From contig JANQOH010000405.1 of the NCBI GenBank assembly GCA_028289725.1, positions 1 to 8,073 on the forward strand: a stretch of 8,073 nt of DNA. Direction: 5' to 3'. The stretch comes from Alphaproteobacteria bacterium (GTDB lineage: Bacteria > Pseudomonadota > Alphaproteobacteria > UBA7887). The notes under the pieces are model-generated. The model ran no database searches. It saw only the letters and a program-made list of their open reading frames with translations, and was not told the DNA's origin. Positions 6,543 to 8,073 of this stretch are shown piece by piece. Each line of letters starts with the position of its first letter. Position 1 is the first letter of the stretch. Both the position numbers and the translations under genes were made by a program.

Positions 6543-6581
6543 GAAAAGCAAAAGAGGCTAGGCCGAAAGACCTAACCTCTT
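6543..6581 (-). terminator. Strong terminator of tRNA-Ala (- strand)
   Basis: Read on the - strand, 6581-6569 pairs with 6564-6552 as a continuous 13-bp stem with two G-U wobbles, closed by a UUUC tetraloop and followed by TTGCTTTT. It begins eight bases past the encoded CCA of tRNA-Ala. On the + strand the two wobbles become C-A mismatches and there is no T-tract, so it acts mainly on the tRNA transcript. It also separates that transcript from the convergent TRAP operon. Confidence 0.85.
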
Positions 6582-6589
6582 AGGTGATT

Positions 6590-6665
<76 letters not shown>

Positions 6666-6695
6666 AATTTCGTGACCGATCGCGGTCTGCGCGAG

Positions 6696-6724
6696 ACCCT
6701 AGTGACCACGCGCGACGGCCGCAA
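6696..6724 (-). promoter_or_regulatory. Candidate promoter of tRNA-Ala
   Basis: On the - strand TTGCGG (6724-6719) and TAGGGT (6701-6696) are exactly 17 bases apart, ending 30 bases before the tRNA. Each matches the sigma70 consensus at three of six positions. The GC-rich CTCGCGC just after the -10 resembles the discriminator of stable-RNA promoters under stringent control. Read by eye; weak hexamers but good spacing and position. Confidence 0.4.
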
Positions 6725-6739
6725 GCGGAAATCGCTGAC

Positions 6740-6753
6740 CGCCCCCGGGGGCG
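6740..6753. other. Perfect 14-bp palindrome CGCCCCCGGGGGCG
   Basis: This symmetric GC block lies 15 bases past the stop codon of the FYDLN-acid gene (- strand). No T-run follows on either strand. It may pause or end that transcript with other factors, or be a protein site. A second palindrome, CGCTTAAGCG (6765-6774), overlaps the stop codon itself. Confidence 0.4.
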
Positions 6754-6767
6754 AATCTCCTGAACGC

Positions 6768-7112
6768 TTAAGCGGTCTCGTCCTCCCCGGAAACAACGCC
6801 CGCCACGTCCGCTTCATCTTCGCCGAGTTCGGACACATCCTCGATCACGTCATCATCGGCGTCATCGTCGGTGGCGACATCGACATCATCCGCATCCTCC
6901 AAAACCCCGGCCTCGTCTTCTGCGGCCGGAGCCGGCGCCGGAGCCGCTGGTTTAGGCTTGGGTTTGGCCGCCGCCCTTGTGGGCCGTGGCTTCTCAACGA
7001 CCTCGACAACCGTCTCACATTTCGGACAAGTCGGAGGACTTCGCATTAGGTCGTAAAATTTCGCACCGCAGTTTGTACAGAAATGCTTCTGCCCCAGCTC
7101 GTGCTTACTCAC
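6768..7112 (-). CDS. TIGR02300 / FYDLN-acid family zinc-ribbon protein
   Basis: This 114-residue protein of unknown function belongs to a family that I recall mainly from alphaproteobacteria. Residues 1-35 match it: SKHELGQKHFCTNCGAKFYDL, then PTCPKC. Cys12, Cys15, Cys29 and Cys32 form two CxxC pairs that should bind one zinc. The name-giving FYDLN motif reads FYDLM here (19-23). A basic Lys/Pro/Ala linker (about 41-63) leads to a strongly acidic Asp/Glu tail (65-112) that is probably disordered. The GTG start is supported by a GGAGA ribosome-binding site seven bases upstream and by the family N-terminus; no upstream in-frame start fits. It is divergent from aroA, an arrangement I recall from alphaproteobacterial genomes. 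A zinc ribbon with an acidic tail suggests a nucleic-acid or protein contact, but that is speculation. Confidence 0.9.
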   Translation of the reverse strand: MSKHELGQKHFCTNCGAKFYDLMRSPPTCPKCETVVEVVEKPRPTRAAAKPKPKPAAPAPAPAAEDEAGVLEDADDVDVATDDDADDDVIEDVSELGEDEADVAGVVSGEDETA

Positions 7113-7119
7113 CTTCGCA

Positions 7120-7124
7120 TCTCC
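7120..7124 (-). promoter_or_regulatory. Ribosome-binding site deciding the GTG start of the FYDLN-acid gene
   Basis: GGAGA on the - strand lies seven bases before the GTG at 7112-7110. The two ATGs nearby are out of frame with the protein, so this site supports the GTG. Confidence 0.65.
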
Positions 7125-7155
7125 ATCCGCGCGTATTTTCCGGGCTCGCCTTTGC

Positions 7156-7178
7156 CATGTCCGCTACCCGGCTGTCAA
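7156..7178 (-). promoter_or_regulatory. Possible promoter of the FYDLN-acid gene
   Basis: A perfect -35 hexamer TTGACA occurs on the - strand at 7178-7173. At 17 bases spacing the would-be -10 is GCAAAG, which is a poor match, so the call rests on the -35 and on the place, 60 bases before the GTG. The remaining part of the 218-base divergent gap (7113-7330) shows no clear aroA promoter or ribosome-binding site; it has only a short palindrome TCCCGGGA at 7222-7229. Confidence 0.35.
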
Positions 7179-7330
7179 AGCAAAATCGACACGACCGGAC
7201 CGCAATGCGCAATTTAGGAGATCCCGGGACGGCGAACCCGCTCGCGTCGTGCTTTGAGGCATGCTAGTGGTCCGATCCAGGCCAGCACAATCCACGTCTG
7301 GTTAACGTTCTGTGTTTGATGTGACCAAAG

Positions 7331-8073
7331 ATGGCTGAACGGAACAACGGCGCAGCGCTCCGCGCGACGAAGGCGGCTCGCTTGTCCGGCACGATTTCGC
7401 TTCCGGGTGACAAGTCCATATCGCACCGCGCGCTGATATTGTCGGCGCTTGCTGTGGGCCGTAGCACAGTGCGCGGATTGCTCGAAGCGGAAGACACCTT
7501 GGCCACCGCGAACGCGATGCGGCTCCTCGGTGCGACGGTCGAGCGAAAGAGCGATGGCGACTGGACCATCGACGGCGTCGGGATCGGCGGCTTGGGCGCG
7601 CCAACCGACGTGCTGGATCTCGGAAATAGCGGAACCGCCGCCCGTTTGATCATCGGATTATTGGCCAGCCATCCGATGAGCGCGGTAGTCACCTGCGATG
7701 CGTCGCTTCGGCGGCGTCCGATGCGCCGCATCATCGAGCCGTTATCGGCGTTCGGCGCCACGTTCGAATCCGCCGATCATGACCGATTGCCGCTGACCGT
7801 TCGGGGCGCCGCCCGTCCGGTGCCGATCGACTATCGCCTTCCAGTCGCCTCCGCCCAAGTGAAGTCCGCCGTATTGTTGGCCGGCCTCAATACGCCGGGA
7901 CAAACGACCGTGATTGAAGCGGAACCAACGAGAGATCACACGGAACGGATGCTGAAATTGTTCGGCGCTTCCATCGAAACTTCGGAATCAGCGGAACGTG
8001 ACCGGACCATTGCGCTGGATGGCCAGCCGGAACTGACGCCCGCAATGCTTCAGATACCAGGCGACCCGTCTTC
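7331..8073 (+). CDS. aroA: 3-phosphoshikimate 1-carboxyvinyltransferase (EPSP synthase), class II, 3' end cut
   Basis: The enzyme joins shikimate-3-phosphate and phosphoenolpyruvate to form EPSP, step six of the shikimate pathway to aromatic amino acids, in the cytoplasm. The window holds 247 codons of an expected 440-450; the frame is open at the right edge. Class II signatures are plain: PGDKSISHR (25-33), DLGNSGTAARL (96-106), ASLRRRPM, RLPVASAQVKSAVLLAGLNT, RDHTERML, and PGDPSS at the edge. Several blocks match the Agrobacterium CP4 enzyme nearly word for word. Where CP4 has Ala100 (GNAATG), this protein has Gly101 (GNSGTA), as in ordinary PEP-site loops. ATG at 7331 gives a normal-length N-terminus, though no Shine-Dalgarno site is evident. 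Cytidylate kinase and ribosomal protein S1 genes often follow in related genomes; that is outside the window. Confidence 0.95.
   Translation, partial: MAERNNGAALRATKAARLSGTISLPGDKSISHRALILSALAVGRSTVRGLLEAEDTLATANAMRLLGATVERKSDGDWTIDGVGIGGLGAPTDVLDLGNSGTAARLIIGLLASHPMSAVVTCDASLRRRPMRRIIEPLSAFGATFESADHDRLPLTVRGAARPVPIDYRLPVASAQVKSAVLLAGLNTPGQTTVIEAEPTRDHTERMLKLFGASIETSESAERDRTIALDGQPELTPAMLQIPGDPS

Noticed and set aside
5343..6551. 402-codon open frame on the - strand opposite the large permease gene
   Set aside because: Its translation is rich in His, Asp, Arg and Gln with no family pattern, while the + strand carries a full DctM protein. This is the usual antisense shadow of a GC-rich membrane-protein gene.
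6871..7056. Ala/Gly-rich + strand open frame opposite the FYDLN-acid gene
   Set aside because: Its composition is the antisense image of the repetitive Lys/Pro/Ala and Asp/Glu codons of the real gene on the - strand.
7222..7240. TCCCGGGA and nearby CGGG/CCCG as an aroA leader hairpin or attenuator
   Set aside because: The arms are only four to five bases, there is no leader peptide with aromatic codons and no T-tract, so nothing supports attenuation.

Overview
The window comes from a GC-rich bacterium, most likely an alphaproteobacterium. Three things point there: a class II EPSP synthase gene (aroA) close to the Agrobacterium CP4 type, a divergent gene for a FYDLN-acid (TIGR02300) protein, which in my recollection is mostly alphaproteobacterial and often found beside aroA, and little use of strong Shine-Dalgarno sites inside the operon. 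No transposase, integrase, phage gene or CRISPR array is visible.

Left part (1-2126): the 3' portion of creD, an inner-membrane protein cut by the window edge, followed by a complete LysR-type regulator gene. The regulator's start codon lies directly against a T-N11-A inverted repeat and a possible -10 element, which suggests a leaderless, self-controlled transcript.

Central part (2127-6509): a 273-base intergenic stretch, a cytoplasmic alpha/beta hydrolase, a clear rho-independent terminator, then a complete tripartite TRAP transporter in the order binding protein (DctP type), small permease (DctQ type), large permease (DctM type). The two permease genes overlap by 4 bases. All genes from creD to the large permease are on the + strand. 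The LysR regulator, hydrolase and transporter look like a small catabolic or uptake module: the binding protein captures a solute in the periplasm, the QM permease imports it with a cation gradient, and the hydrolase may cleave it inside. The substrate cannot be read from the sequence. The binding protein has Gly where most of its family has the carboxylate-clamping Arg, so a plain C4-dicarboxylate should not be assumed.

Right part (6510-8073): conserved housekeeping DNA. On the - strand are the FYDLN-acid zinc-ribbon protein and, downstream of it, tRNA-Ala(GGC) with its own promoter candidate and a strong terminator. That terminator faces the end of the TRAP operon. aroA runs on the + strand off the right edge. 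I see no sign that this half is mobile or foreign.

I did not find a clearly new system. The points most worth following are the altered ligand site of the TRAP binding protein together with the linked hydrolase, the LysR promoter/operator arrangement, and the altered FYDLN motif.
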